Part shown: positions 47,917-58,575 of the stretch, in pieces
Position numbering within the stretch: position 1 is the stretch's first letter
How the letters are laid out: each line of letters opens with the position of its first letter
Source of the DNA: Platerodrilus igneus
Taxonomy: Eukaryota; Arthropoda; Insecta; Coleoptera; Lycidae
Reading direction: 5' to 3'
Length of the DNA: 64,000 nt
NCBI GenBank assembly: GCA_036346225.1
Contig: JARFIW010001343.1
Location: forward strand, 1 to 64,000
Translations under genes and position numbers: made by a program
Notes under the pieces: model-generated
Databases searched by the model: none
The model's input: the letters and a program-made list of their open reading frames with translations, nothing else
What the model was told of the DNA's origin: nothing

Positions 47917-48918
47917 TTATGTCTCTACATAGAAACACAAATGTACATTCAGTTTTGGTTCAACGCAAACTGTCTTTGGCTTACGTAACAAGTCGTCATG
48001 TTGAATCCATTTAGCATTATTACGTATGTACGCTGTGTAATGTCCAATGGACATTTCAGATTCATTTCCGTGGTAGACAATGCATCCAACATGAGTGTAG
48101 TGCTGCTTATGTAGTCGAATAAAAAATGGAATGTCATCCAAAGCGGTTATCACCGAAGATTCTATAAACAAGTGTTTACCATATGTAATACTTGTTGATC
48201 GTTCCTCATCACATTTGATACATTTAAGGTTTGAAAATTTTCCCTCCATTATCGCATCAACAATTTTTTCGTAACCGTGTTTGTGTAGTATATCCACATT
48301 TATGGGTAATATGCATTTCTTAAGTATCTTCATATTTTGACAAGACTGACAAGTACATATTTCTACGTAGCTATAATTTTCGGCAAATATATATTCACAT
48401 ATATTAGCGATGTTCGATAATGCGTCGATTGTTTCAACATCAGGCGTTGTCGAATCTTGTAAAAAATAGGTGATACTTTTTAAAAGTTGGGCTCTCAGTT
48501 TATAAATTTTTTTAGTAGGACCTAATTGTACGAAGGACTTTATATATTTAAAGGCGTTTGTCGTAGCTGTATCGACAGATTCTTTAAATTTATCATGCAC
48601 GCATGCCGCGGCAAGAATTTGCACAATACTATCAAAACCACAAGTGTTTTTGACGATTATGCTACTGGAACCTATTTTTAAAACTGAAGAAATATTGCCA
48701 TTTTGTGACACACCTAAAGTAACATGTTTTTTATTAATGTTGAACGTGTCTCAACCAGGACATGCGTCTAGGTAAGCACGTTTAGCTTTTTTATCGTTCT
48801 TATTTCTCCAGTTTTGTTCCGCCGCTAACTCACAAGATTCTTCATTCGATTCCTCAGAATTTAGCGGTATTTGAGTATCTGATTTCGGATATTCGAGAAT
48901 TTCAGTTAAATCAAACAT
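47917..48918 (-). pseudogene. ubiquitin-specific-protease-like (C19) protein in the foldback core
   Basis: From ATG 48918 the frame runs 333 codons to 47917 with one in-frame TGA (48753-48751, codon 56) where a tryptophan codon would be one base away. Residues about 92-101 (NTCGFDSIVQ) fit the USP Cys box. CQSC (about 190-193) and CIKC (233-236) fit the two CXXC pairs of the USP fingers. GHYTAYIRNNAKWIQHDD (292-309) fits the His box and final acidic residue. Order and spacing resemble a compact USP deubiquitinase domain. The N-terminus is acidic and unrecognised. It is the only gene in the core, so it is probably carried by the element. Assignment is by motif only; a related peptidase fold is possible. 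Confidence 0.72.
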
Positions 48919-48984
48919 TGGTATCTCGTGATTCGTATTAATTTTTGATATAGGTGGTGATATCGGTTGTTAACTTCCGACATA

Positions 48985-50425
48985 GCCAGCATTTGAACAA
49001 AAAAAGAAGGCTATGTTTACTTTTGTCGATATAGTAAAAACATAGATTTTTGGGAGATGCGCTGGTGATAGCAGATTCATACTGCAGAACTATGTTTTCT
49101 AGACTTAGAACAACTCAGAACAAAAAGTTAGCCATTGGAACAAAAAAGGATGGCTATGTTTGCTCTTGTCGATATAGTAAAAACGTAGATTTTTGGGAGA
49201 AGCGCTGGTGATAGGAGATTCATACTGCAGAACTATGTTTTCTAGACTTAAAACAGCTCAGAACAAAAAGTTAGCCATTGGAACAAAAAAGGATGGCTAT
49301 GTATACTCTTGTCGATTTTTGGCAGAACCGTTGATGAAAGGAGATTCATACTGCAGAACTATGTTTTCTAGGTTTAGAACAGCTCAGAACAAAAAGTTAG
49401 CCATTGGAACAAAAAAGGAAGGCTATGTTTGCTCTTGTCGATATAGTAAAAACGTCGATTTTTGGGAGAAGCGCTGGTGATAGGAGATTCATACTGCAAA
49501 ACTATGTTTTCTAGACTTAGAACAGCTCAGAACAAAAAGTTAGCCATTGGAACAAAAAAGGATGACTATGTATACTCTTGTCGATTTAGTAAAAACATCG
49601 ATTTTTGGCAGAACCGCTGATGAAAGGAGATTCATACTGCAGAATTATGTTTTCTAGGTTTAGAACAGCTCAGAACAAAAAGTTAGCCATTGGAACAAAA
49701 AAGGAAGGCTATGTTTGCTCTTGTCGATATAGTAAAAACGTCGATTTTTGGGAGAAGCGCTGGTGATAGGAGATTCATACTGCAAAACTATGTTTTCTAG
49801 ACTTAGAACAACTCAGAACAAAAAGTTAGCCATTGGAACAAAAAAGGATGACTATGTATACTCTTGTCGATTTTTGGCAGAACCGCTGATGAAAGGAGAT
49901 TCATACTGCAGAACTATGTTTTCTAGGTTTAGAACAGCTCAGAACAAAAAGTTAGCCATTGGAACAAAAAAGGAAGACTATGTTTGCTCTTGTCGATATA
50001 GTAAAAACGTCGATTTTTGGGAGAAGCGCTGGTGATAGGAGATTCATACTGCAAAACTATGTTTTCTAGACTTAGAACAGCTCAGAACAAAAAGTTAGCC
50101 ATTGGAACAAAAAAGGATGGCTATGTATACTCTTGTCGATTTAGTAAAAACATCGATTTTTGGCAGAACCGCTGATGAAAGGAGATTCATACTGCAGAAC
50201 TATGTTTTCTAGGTTTAGAACAGCTCAGAACAAAAAGTTAGCCATTGGAACAAAAAAGGAAGGCTATGTTTGCTCTTGTCGATATAGTAAAAACATCGAT
50301 TTTTGGGAGAACCTCTGGTGATAGGAGATTCATACTGCAGAACTATGTTTTCTAGGTTTAGAACATCTCAGAACAAAAAGTTATCCATTGGAGCAATAAG
50401 GAAAAGGTATGTTTACACTTGGCCC
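48985..50425 (-). repeat. satellite B arm (right), inverted, about 10 units
   Basis: Reverse complement of the left B arm: AACAAAAAGTTAGCCATTGG and GGAGATTCATACTGCAGAAC recur about every 143 bp, with some shortened units. Near-identical blocks at 49193 and 49748 (555 bp apart) show a four-unit higher-order repeat. Confidence 0.93.
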
Positions 50426-50844
50426 GGCTGTCTTGTTTGTTTTTTTCTGTTTTTTTGAAGAATCGTTTAGATACGGAATTGTCTTTTTGGAACAATGTTT
50501 GGAATAATTAGAACAATCTTAATCGAGGGCCAAAATTTCGATTTTTGAAAAATGGGGTGCCAGCAAAAAAAAGTTTTTTGCCGTTTTTTTGAAGAATCGT
50601 TTAGATATGGAATTGTCCTTTTGGAACAATGTTTGGAACAACTAGAACAATGTTAAGGGATGGCCAAAACCGCAATTTTCGATAAATGGGGTGCCAGTAA
50701 CAAAATTGGGTTTTTTCAAAATTTTCGAGGAATCTTTTGGAATAAAGTAATGTCGAATTGGAACAATGCGGTACAAAATTAGAACAACCTAGAACAACTT
50801 TCAAAATCATGAATTTTAAAAAATGGGGTGCTAACTTCACACAC
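50426..50844 (-). repeat. satellite A arm (right), inverted, about 3 units
   Basis: Reverse complement of the outermost and innermost A units of the left arm, including the diverged terminal unit (AATAAAGTAATGTCGAATTGG). Only about three units are present against about 57 on the left. Confidence 0.93.
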
Positions 50845-50857
50845 GTTGAAAATGAAT

Positions 50858-51654
50858 GTATGTTTTAAATCCATATGTAACTTCAGCCAAGTATATATTA
50901 TTTTGTAAAAAGATGAAAGTCCAAGGGTGCTCAATCAAGACTGTAGGGTGAATAATCTAGTAATTTCCCATGAATGTGTCCAGTTGCGTTGTTGCCCCGC
51001 CGTCGGTTTTGAATGGCGTTCTTAAACTTTAATATGGTTTACAATAATTGCCTTTTGGCATTTATTGTTATTTCTATTGGTAGCAGCCTATCAAGAAAAC
51101 GTCTTTACCATGGCAGAAAACTGTGACTATAATTTTCTGTATTGATGGTTGTTGTTTGAAATTTCGCTATTTTGTTAGAGGATTTGAATGATGCCGTTAA
51201 TATTCGAAAATATAGGAATTTTTAATGAATACAGAATTCTTTATCATGCAAGCGTTTTTGAAAGAACTTTGAACCGATAAGGATCTGGATATCCGGTTTC
51301 CACTAAAATCTTCCCCTTTTTATGTATAAAACCGTTTTCCGGAAAAGAAGTACGCTTCATTTGATTTTTTAAGTAGACAAAATCTGGCCTAGTTAGAGAA
51401 AACACCTTCGTACAAATTTAAAAACACTAAAGAAAGTAAGTTTGTACGTTTTAATAATCATTAAGAAATTCGCTTTTAAAGGATTGCAAGTTTATTAAAT
51501 TCCAATATAGTGTTTTGCTTCATTCCTTTACTTAAAAAAATGTAAAGGTAGTAAAACTATTCCCAAAAAAGGTATGAAGGATGGCAGAAAGTACTACGAT
51601 GCTCCTCAGAACACATGAGATGAAAGTTTTCCATCGAAGTTCTTTTTGGGATTC
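50858..51654. other. spacer, nothing recognised
   Basis: AT-rich sequence without a supported gene or repeat between the foldback element and a SINE. Confidence 0.45.
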
Positions 51655-51957
51655 CCTTATTTGATTTCCCAATGCTTTACTGAATAACACTACATTGGCC
51701 AGGAAGCGAATTTTTTTACTTGGAAATTTTGAATTTAAACCCTTGCTGCTCTAAGCAAGGTAGGGATCTTTAACGTGCGTGACAACACACACACACGGGA
51801 CCTACATTTTACCTCTCATTCGAACGAGGGCGTATTTTCGTGAAAAATGTTCGCCTAACATTTTTCAAGTGAACCGTGTCGGGATTCGAACCCGGGACCT
51901 TGGGCATAGTAGTCACACGCATACCAACTACGCCACGGAGCCGGCCACTAATCTTTT
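51655..51957 (-). mobile_element. tRNA-derived SINE, best-preserved copy
   Basis: On the minus strand the head reads GGCTCCGTGGCGTAGTTGG (box A consensus TGGCGTAGTTGG) and GGTCCCGGGTTCGAATCCC (box B), then the family body (CCCTCGTTCGAATGAGAGG, GTTGTCACGCACGTTAAAGA) and tail (CCTGGCCAATGTAGTG...). The ends are approximate; no clear target duplication seen. The Pol III boxes are intact in sequence. Confidence 0.88.
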
Positions 51958-53784
51958 ACAGCCGCTTGGCTACAAAGTATTTGGTCCTCTTAAGAAAAAT
52001 CGGGGCAGGATTCTGTTGAAAGAATTGAGAAATACGTTAGGGATGACAAATAAAAATAAAATGGCTTGAAAAGAATTATCTTTAGCGGTTAAAGACTTAT
52101 GAACGCACCACGCATGACAATATTGTGTCTGGATTTTATGGAACTGGATCCCTTCTAGTATATCGAGTAATATTTCTACAAACTGATTTAAAGCAGGTAG
52201 CCCTAGCAAGATTTCAAAAATACGTTGAATAGGAAACAGAGATAAATAAAAATTGATCTGCGCCACCTAATGACCCTGTTCAATGTGATAGTTATAGAAA
52301 TTAACGCTTTATAATTAATTGATTGTAGACAATTTTATAGTTCTAAAACTGATCGAGATGATCTCATAGAACCAGTCTTGAGTATCACACTAGGATCTTT
52401 TGAATACCGACCAGCAACATTAACCGAGAAAATAGCGTTTACTATTACAGTAAGTTCAGAATTCAGTTAGTAATTACAGAAGATGACATATTTTCAAGCA
52501 GCTCAATAGAAGTTCGAGATCTTTCTGCTTTTTCGTCTACAAGTGAGATCAATTCATGTATCGTATTGCCAGAAATAAATACGAAAACTGAAAAAGACTT
52601 TTTATGAATACTTTAAAAGATAATTTGTATATTGTAAATCTTTCAGTAGCAAAGAAGAAACAAATAAAGCTCAAACAACTGAAGTATGGGTAAGTTCTTT
52701 CCTAGCAATTTTTGAGTGTCTAAAGCAAAAAAGAGGAAGGTCGGTAAAAAAATATAAGCACTAAACAAAACAGAATCAAAGAAATCAACGAAACTAATAA
52801 AATAACTTAAACAGATTAATAAAAATAAAGCACGAAAAAGTTCAGTTAAATAAGAAAAAAAAAGAAAATGTCTATAACAAAAAGTTATGACAGCGAAACT
52901 AGTGAAGACAGTGAATTAGAAAATGAAATGCAAATTATTATGATGGTGACATAAGTTTTAACAATAATAAAGAGAACGTAGACTTGCAGGACAAATATGA
53001 AAATTGTCAAGGCAAATATTGCTAAGCATTCAGTAAGCGAAGCTAACGAAACTACAACAAAAACTAAGAGAAAGAACAAAAAAGGAAGAAATAAATAAAA
53101 CTAACGACATATTTTAAGACAATGTATACAGAATGCGCATTTAGGGAAGCAGATATTGCTGCAAATGGTATATAAACTATAATAAATAGCAGCCGCAGTA
53201 ACATGAATTATGACAATGAAAAAGAATATATAGACGGACAACAAGGGTTTGAAACTAAGCAAAACCATACAGAAACAGACATTTCAAGGATTGAAAATCA
53301 CTTGGAAATTATCGCCGATAAAAATCTTTTTAATACTTACTGTATATTGGTGACTTTTTCAACTGGGCGTGTCATAATGAACTTTTGGAAAGAACGTATT
53401 TAGATGGCCAAGAACGGATAAAATTGAATCGGTGTCACTTGAATTTTTCCTAACACCCGTCTTTCCTCAAGGGGATTGGAGGCTCAACATCCATCCTGAT
53501 GTTAATATGATTGAAAAATTATGGAAGGAGGTAAGGGGCTAAACATATCCTATCCTTAGTTATTAAGTATTTTTGATTTTTATACATAGTTTCAGTTTTA
53601 CTTTTGCTAATTTGAGAATTCCATGCTTTATTGGAAATACAGTATTACTAGAAATTATGTTTTAAGTTAGCTAGGGATGTATAGTTTTCAGTTCCTTAAT
53701 AGAATTGCATTTTTTCTCAATGACTGCTGTGAAAAGTAGATTTCACGTATTCGTTTTTATGTGCCCCATATTAAATATAATGTT
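51958..53784. other. gene-poor AT-rich region with one weak coding candidate
   Basis: Mostly A-rich sequence with no recognised gene; see the weak coding candidate at 53203-53540. Confidence 0.45.
53203..53540 (+). other. possible gene remnant or exon, unrecognised
   Basis: A 66-codon frame from ATG 53203 ends at 53403. From about 53390 a second frame reads WPRTDKIESVSLEFFLTPV and NIHPDVNMIEKLWKE up to 53530, directly followed by GAG|GTAAGG, a good splice-donor match. The two frames together look protein-like and one base shift apart. I recognise no family. It may be a host exon, a transposon remnant or chance. Confidence 0.3.
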
Positions 53785-54789
53785 GTCTTCATCATAATTA
53801 GGTCATCAGTCCTGGAACTGGTTAAACGTGTGCCTCAATTGTTTTCTATCCTGAGCTAACCTACACATTTCCCTAAAAATCTCACAGCCTACATCTTTCA
53901 CTATATACGTGCAATAGTCTGATCTAGGTCCACCACTACCTTTCTTTTTTCTTTTCTCTGCTTGTATTATATCCCGCTCTATTGCCCAAATGCTTTAGAA
54001 CGTGCTCTGTCTTTCTATTTTTCCAATTTTTTATTTACCTCAGCTATCCTTCTTTCCTTACTATTTCTAGAACATCTTTGTTATTAACTTTGTCTGTCCA
54101 TACTATGATCAACATACACCTGAAATACCACATTCCAAAAGGCTTCTGCCTTTTTCCTGTTTGCTTCTCCTACTGTCATTTTATAACCGTACAATGCTAT
54201 GCTCCACACATGCTTTAAACAATTCTTTCCTTGTTTCTACGTTTGTTGTTGTTGGGCATAGCAGCTGCTCTTTCTGGTTAGATACAACTCGTTTTCCCTT
54301 CTATTGTTTTCTAAATATATACTCTATTTTATAGATATTTTGTGATATGTGAAGGGGGTTAAGCAACTTGCGGCTACCAAGATCCCCAACACTTAGACAT
54401 TTGCCGAATTAATAGTTTTCCAATAAATCCTTTCGCACAATCAACATTAGTTGACAATATTGCAAAACCAACACCTGTAGTTGTTTATCATAGTCATCAG
54501 GTTCAAGTACAATTATTCTTTTAGTCATTAGATTTTAAGTCTTGGAACTGGTTGGACGCATACCTCAACTGATTTCTATTTTGAGTCAGCTTACACATTT
54601 CCTTGAAATTCCCACCGCCTACATCTAATAGTTTAACTTAGGTCTACCTTAAGCTCTCTTTTTCCTATCTCTGCTTCTAATATAATCCGCACTATTCTTC
54701 ATGCCTTAGTATGTGACCTATTATTCTATCTCTCCTATTTTTTACTATTTTTAACATATTTCGTTCATTCCCAACCATTTCTAGAACCA
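53785..54789 (-). pseudogene. two RTE 3'-end fragments in tandem
   Basis: 53785-54345 and 54510-54789 both match the RT C-terminal region of the RTE (CCTACACATTTCCCT, GTCTGTCCATACTATG, CTCCACACATG). 54350-54510 matches the RTE 3' UTR (GTGAAGGGGGTTAAGCAAC, CCCAACACTTAGACATTTGC). The order, C-terminal piece / 3' UTR / C-terminal piece, repeats that at 16749-18850. No usable frames remain. Confidence 0.75.
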
Positions 54790-55332
54790 AAACCACGGAC
54801 ATTCAAATGAGAATTTTATTAAATACCAAAGAGCCTGTTTATCAAAGACCACGAGATTGTCGGCACCAGAAAAGGAGGAAGTGGATAGACAAATTACCTA
54901 ATGGCTAAACGACGGAATTATTAGGAAAAGCTCATCGGATTTTACTAGTCCTATAGTGCTAGTTACAAAAAAGGACGGCTCAACTAGAATATGTTGTTAT
55001 TATAGAAAATTCAATCGTATTGTCATAAAAGATAGATTTCCATTACCGTTAATAGAAGACGTTCTAGGTAATTTTTTTCAACAATTGATTTGAAAAATGG
55101 ATTTTTTCACGTAGATATCGAAGAGAACAGTATTGAATATACCTCGTTCGTTACGCCAAGCGGCCAATATGAATTCCTTAAGTGTCCTTTCGGATTTTGT
55201 AATAGTCCTGCTGTATTTCAGCGTTTTATAAGGCATATTTTTAGACCGCTCACGACGCAAAATATTGTAGTGTACTATATGGATGACTTGATAATACCGA
55301 GCAAAACCTGCGAAGAAGGTATAAATAGATAG
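54790..55332 (+). pseudogene. Gypsy-D reverse transcriptase, decayed
   Basis: Pieces in three frames give ASP-like SPIVLVTKKDGSTRIC, PLPLIEDVL, STIDLKNGFF-like text split by a shift near 55080, then VTPSGQYEFLKCPFGF, SPAVFQRFI and VVYYMDDLIIPS (YMDD pair). Several stops and shifts are present. It abuts RTE sequence on the left; no LTR or gag is seen, so the element is 5' truncated. Confidence 0.85.
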
Positions 55333-56010
55333 CAATTGGTGCGAAATGTAGCGAGAGATTATGGTTTAGAGATAAAACATAAAAATGATGAAGTGCCAGT
55401 TGATTAGAGAAAGTGTAGACTTTTTGGGGTATGTAATCAGAAATGGTGAAATACAACCTTCAAAAGAAAAGACGGTTGCTATAAAATTTTTTAAAGAACC
55501 GACGACGTTGAAACAATTACAATCCTTTCTAGTATACTCACAGGTTATTCTATAATAGCAAAACCATTAAGTAATTTATTGAAAAAGAACAAACTGTTTG
55601 TATTTGGTCAAGAGCAGATAGCAGCTTTTAAAGTGCTAAAAAAATTGTTAACGAATTTTCCGGTGTCACACATTTTTCAAAGAATTAGATACAGACAGAC
55701 GCTAGTCAACATGGATATGGTGCTTGCTTACTACAAAAATCTAACGAAGACTCGAAGTTACATCCAATTTATTTTTTAAGTATGAAGACCATACCGGCAG
55801 AAGAAAAATATACTTCGTATGAGTTGGAGGTATTGGCCATAATAACACCAGTAAAAAGTTTAGAGTTTATTTATTGGGATCAAGATTTACGATCGTTACA
55901 GACTGTTCAGCTTTTCAGCAGATAGAGAAAAAGGATCTTACTAAAGAGTTGCGCGATGGGCTCTCTGATTAGAGGACAATGATTATCAAATAGAACATAG
56001 AAAAGGTGTT
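55333..56010 (+). pseudogene. Gypsy-D RT thumb and RNase H, badly broken
   Basis: Fragments such as VDFLGYVIRNGEIQPSKEK (about 55415) and EEKYTSYELEVLAII (about 55800) place the RT thumb and the Glu segment of RNase H, but the frame changes repeatedly and parts are deleted. Confidence 0.7.
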
Positions 56011-56013
56011 CAA

Positions 56014-56935
56014 TTGCCGCATCTAGAAGCATTAAGTAGATCTCCAGTAGTGATGACGATTGAGCAAGAAGATGGACTTATAAAAAGAGTGAAATTGGCA
56101 CAGAATAAAGATGAGTTTTTAGTGACAGTTAGAAAAATTATTGACTCTGGCACCGAATATGAAGGCTATTTTACCAATCACGATATTGTGTACAAATACG
56201 ACAATGGACTAGAGTTATTCGTTATCCCAAAAGCGATGCAAACTGAAATTATCAGAAGAACGCACGAACAAGGCCATTTTGCAGTGAAAAAGACCGAAGA
56301 GGCAATAAGACGAGAATTTTATATACCTAAATTAAAAGACAAAATTCAAAGCGTTATATCGAATTGTATACCGTGTATTTTAGGAAGTCGAAAAGAAGGA
56401 AAACAAAAAGGAATGCTACATCCCATTTATAAGATAAATGAACCGCTAAATACGTATCATGTGGATCATTTAGAACCAATTACTTCGACAAATAAAAACT
56501 ATCAATATACTTTTGCAGCTATAGACGATTTTACTAAATTTGTTTGGCTTTATCCAACGAAGACCACTACAACGAAAGAAATGGTAGGTTGCTTAATAAA
56601 ACAGCAAAAAACACTTGGGAGTCCAAATAGAATTATTAGTGATAGGGGTACATGTTTTTGAGCGAGCGAATTTAAAGACTATTGCAACGAGAAAAAAATT
56701 AATCATGTAATTACTACAACAGGAGTCCCTCGCGGAAATGAACAAATTGAAAGAGTTCATCGAACAATTATACCTATGCTCACAAAGCTAAGCATTGAGG
56801 ATTCTACGAAATGGTACAAGATGTTGATAAGGTACAGAGAACGCTCAACTCAACTTATCAGCGTAGTAACTCAACTCCATTTGAAGTGTTAGTTGGCGTG
56901 AAGATGGAAGTAAAAGAGGAAATATTAATCATTAT
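56014..56935 (+). pseudogene. Gypsy-D integrase
   Basis: PHLEALSRSPV marks the end of RNase H. Integrase then has an HHCC module (HEQGHFAVKKTEEAI ... CIPCILGSRK), TYHVDHLEP (Asp), IISDRGTCF (Asp), a TGA at 56659, and GNEQIERVHRTII (Glu) in the same frame beyond it. The catalytic triad is present but interrupted. Confidence 0.85.
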
Positions 56936-57018
56936 TTTGTGAGAGTAGAGAAGAAACTAGAAAATCGTGTAAAACGCAATTACTTAGTGTTCAAGAGGAG
57001 AATAGAAAAGAATACAAT

Positions 57019-57279
57019 TTGAGAAGGAAGAAGGCAAGAAATTACAACAACGGAGATTTGGTAGCAATCAAACGCACACAATTAGGGTTAAAAATTAACA
57101 GAAAATATTTAGGACCGTACCAGGTGGTGAAAGTAAGAAGTAATGCAAGATATGATGTAGTTAAAGTAGGATACCGTGAGGGTTCGATAAGAACGGCTTC
57201 ATGTGCAGAGTTTATGAAACCTTGGAGTCATAATACAAATGATTCCGTGGCGGAATCTTTGCTAGATGGCCAAGTGTAG
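57019..57279 (+). pseudogene. Gypsy-D integrase C-terminal region
   Basis: The basic start (RRKKARNYNNGDLVAIKRTQ) and KYLGPYQVVKVRSNARYDV fit the post-catalytic GPY/F region of Gypsy integrases. Recognisable element sequence ends shortly after 57279; no LTR identified. Confidence 0.75.
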
Positions 57280-58111
57280 GATTTTATTACAGATTAGTTT
57301 TCATTTATACTTTTTCATTTAGTTTAAGTAGTACGTAACACATTTGTTACTAGCAAAAAATAAGGACGCCTTTGCTTTTGAAGTTTTTGATTATTATTAT
57401 TATGAACGAAGTAGTACAAATACAGGGGACCCAGGACCTCTTTTCACCAGCATCCTCATTTCCACCTGCGAGATAAATCTCTCTTCACATTTCCACCCAC
57501 GAGATAAATGTACCTTGTTTGGTATCAATTAACATTAGATTTTTCTCAGTTATCTGAATTTCTAGTAATTTTTTAGATTGCATCATCCCCCAGGGAGCTT
57601 CCCTCATTTTAAGATTTTTTTACCAGCAGCGTTTTCTGACCGCCCTTATAAATTTTTTAGCCATCCGATACATCAAATTAGTCTAGAATTTTACGCAGAA
57701 TTCGAATCTGTAAATAGATTTAAAATCCGACCACCCTTTACCGTTTTATACACATACCCTCTAGCAAACATATAAAAGATTATTTTTGTTTCTTTTAAGA
57801 TAAATATATCTTGTTTGGTGTTAATTAATATCAGATTTTTCTCAGCTACTTGAATTTCTAGGAATTTTTTAGATAGCATCATTCGCCAGGAAGCTACCCT
57901 CATTTTAAGATTTTTTACCAGCGGCGATTTCTGACCGTCCTTATAAATTTTTAGCCATGCGACGCACCAAATTAGTCTAAAATTTTACGCAGAATCCGAA
58001 TCTGTAAACAGATTTAAAATCCGAACACCTCTCACCGTTTTACACACATACCCTCTAGCGAACATATAAAAGATTATTTTTGTTTCTTTCGCGATAAATA
58101 TATCTTGTTTG
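57280..58111. repeat. ~295-bp tandem repeat, 2 copies plus part of a third
   Basis: TTGTTTGGT(A/G)T(C/T)AATTAA starts units at 57515, 57811 and 58105. Each unit also has AGATTTTTCTCAG, TTTTACGCAGAAT and CATACCCTCTAGC. The third unit is interrupted at 58112 by Gypsy-C. 57280-57514 holds a short duplicated piece (CGAGATAAAT twice) and no gene. Confidence 0.8.
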
Positions 58112-58115
58112 GTAT

Positions 58116-58553
58116 TGTAACGGACAGTTTACATTTGCAACAGTGCGTGCACCCCAAAAGCAATTTAAATTCTTCCGCCATATGCATTCGGGTACCATCG
58201 GAGTGCCGTGTAAAGAGTGAAGGCGCGAAGTGGACAGTATGAATTCGGCGTGCAACGAAAGGTGACGTTCTACTTGGCATCCCCGCGATTCGTGTTGTGA
58301 CCGCGATTTAATATTTATATAATTAATTTTTGTAATAATCGATGATACGAGATGTACTCGTGTGTTGTATCAGTTTTATAAAGATTGTGTATATTATTGT
58401 CTTTACAATCACTCTTGGCAGTTTCAATAAAATAATATTGAAACCACATGTCGTTGTTTACCTAGGCGAGTAAGCTCTGTTAAATACTGCAGTTAGGAGT
58501 CCTGCATAAAATACCTTCTGATGCAACCTTCAATAAAGGCACGAAGCCGCAAA
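58116..58553 (+). repeat. Gypsy-C 5' LTR
   Basis: 438 bp from TGTAACGG to CCGCAAA. The exact 3' end could be one base later, because the LTR and target duplication share bases. It contains AATAAAATAA near 58427, a likely polyadenylation region. Confidence 0.92.
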
Positions 58554-58554
58554 G

Positions 58555-58575
58555 TGGTGACCCGGACTTAGAACG
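58555..58575 (+). promoter_or_regulatory. Gypsy-C primer-binding site
   Basis: TGGTGACCCGGAC fits the tRNA-Trp-type primer site of CsRn1/Kabuki elements. Confidence 0.75.

Larger units (their letters stand above)
38133..50857. mobile_element. giant foldback-like inverted-repeat element with satellite arms
   Basis: The left end (GTGTGTGAAGTTAGCACCCC, 38146) is the reverse complement of the right end (50844). Going inward both sides carry satellite A, an identical A/B junction (with CAAGACAGCCGGGCCAAG near 45805, reverse complement near 50420), then satellite B, then a single-copy core of about 1.7 kb. The flanks carry GATGAAAATGAAT (38133-38145) and GTTGAAAATGAAT (50845-50857), a likely target duplication with one mismatch. 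Total length is about 12.7 kb. The structure recalls Drosophila Foldback and Galileo elements, whose long inverted ends contain tandem repeats. The superfamily is undetermined because no transposase is seen. Confidence 0.85.

Noticed and set aside
47917..48918. Polinton/Maverick element suggested by a peptidase gene between inverted repeats
   Set aside because: No protein-primed polymerase, packaging ATPase, capsid or integrase gene is present in the core.
49193..50035. Two similar 95-codon frames as duplicated genes
   Set aside because: They are inverted satellite B units, repeated every four units.
51880..51957. Functional tRNA gene on the minus strand (also 17310-17380 and 26370-26447)
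   Set aside because: Box A and B match, but the anticodon arm does not fold well and every copy continues into the same SINE body.
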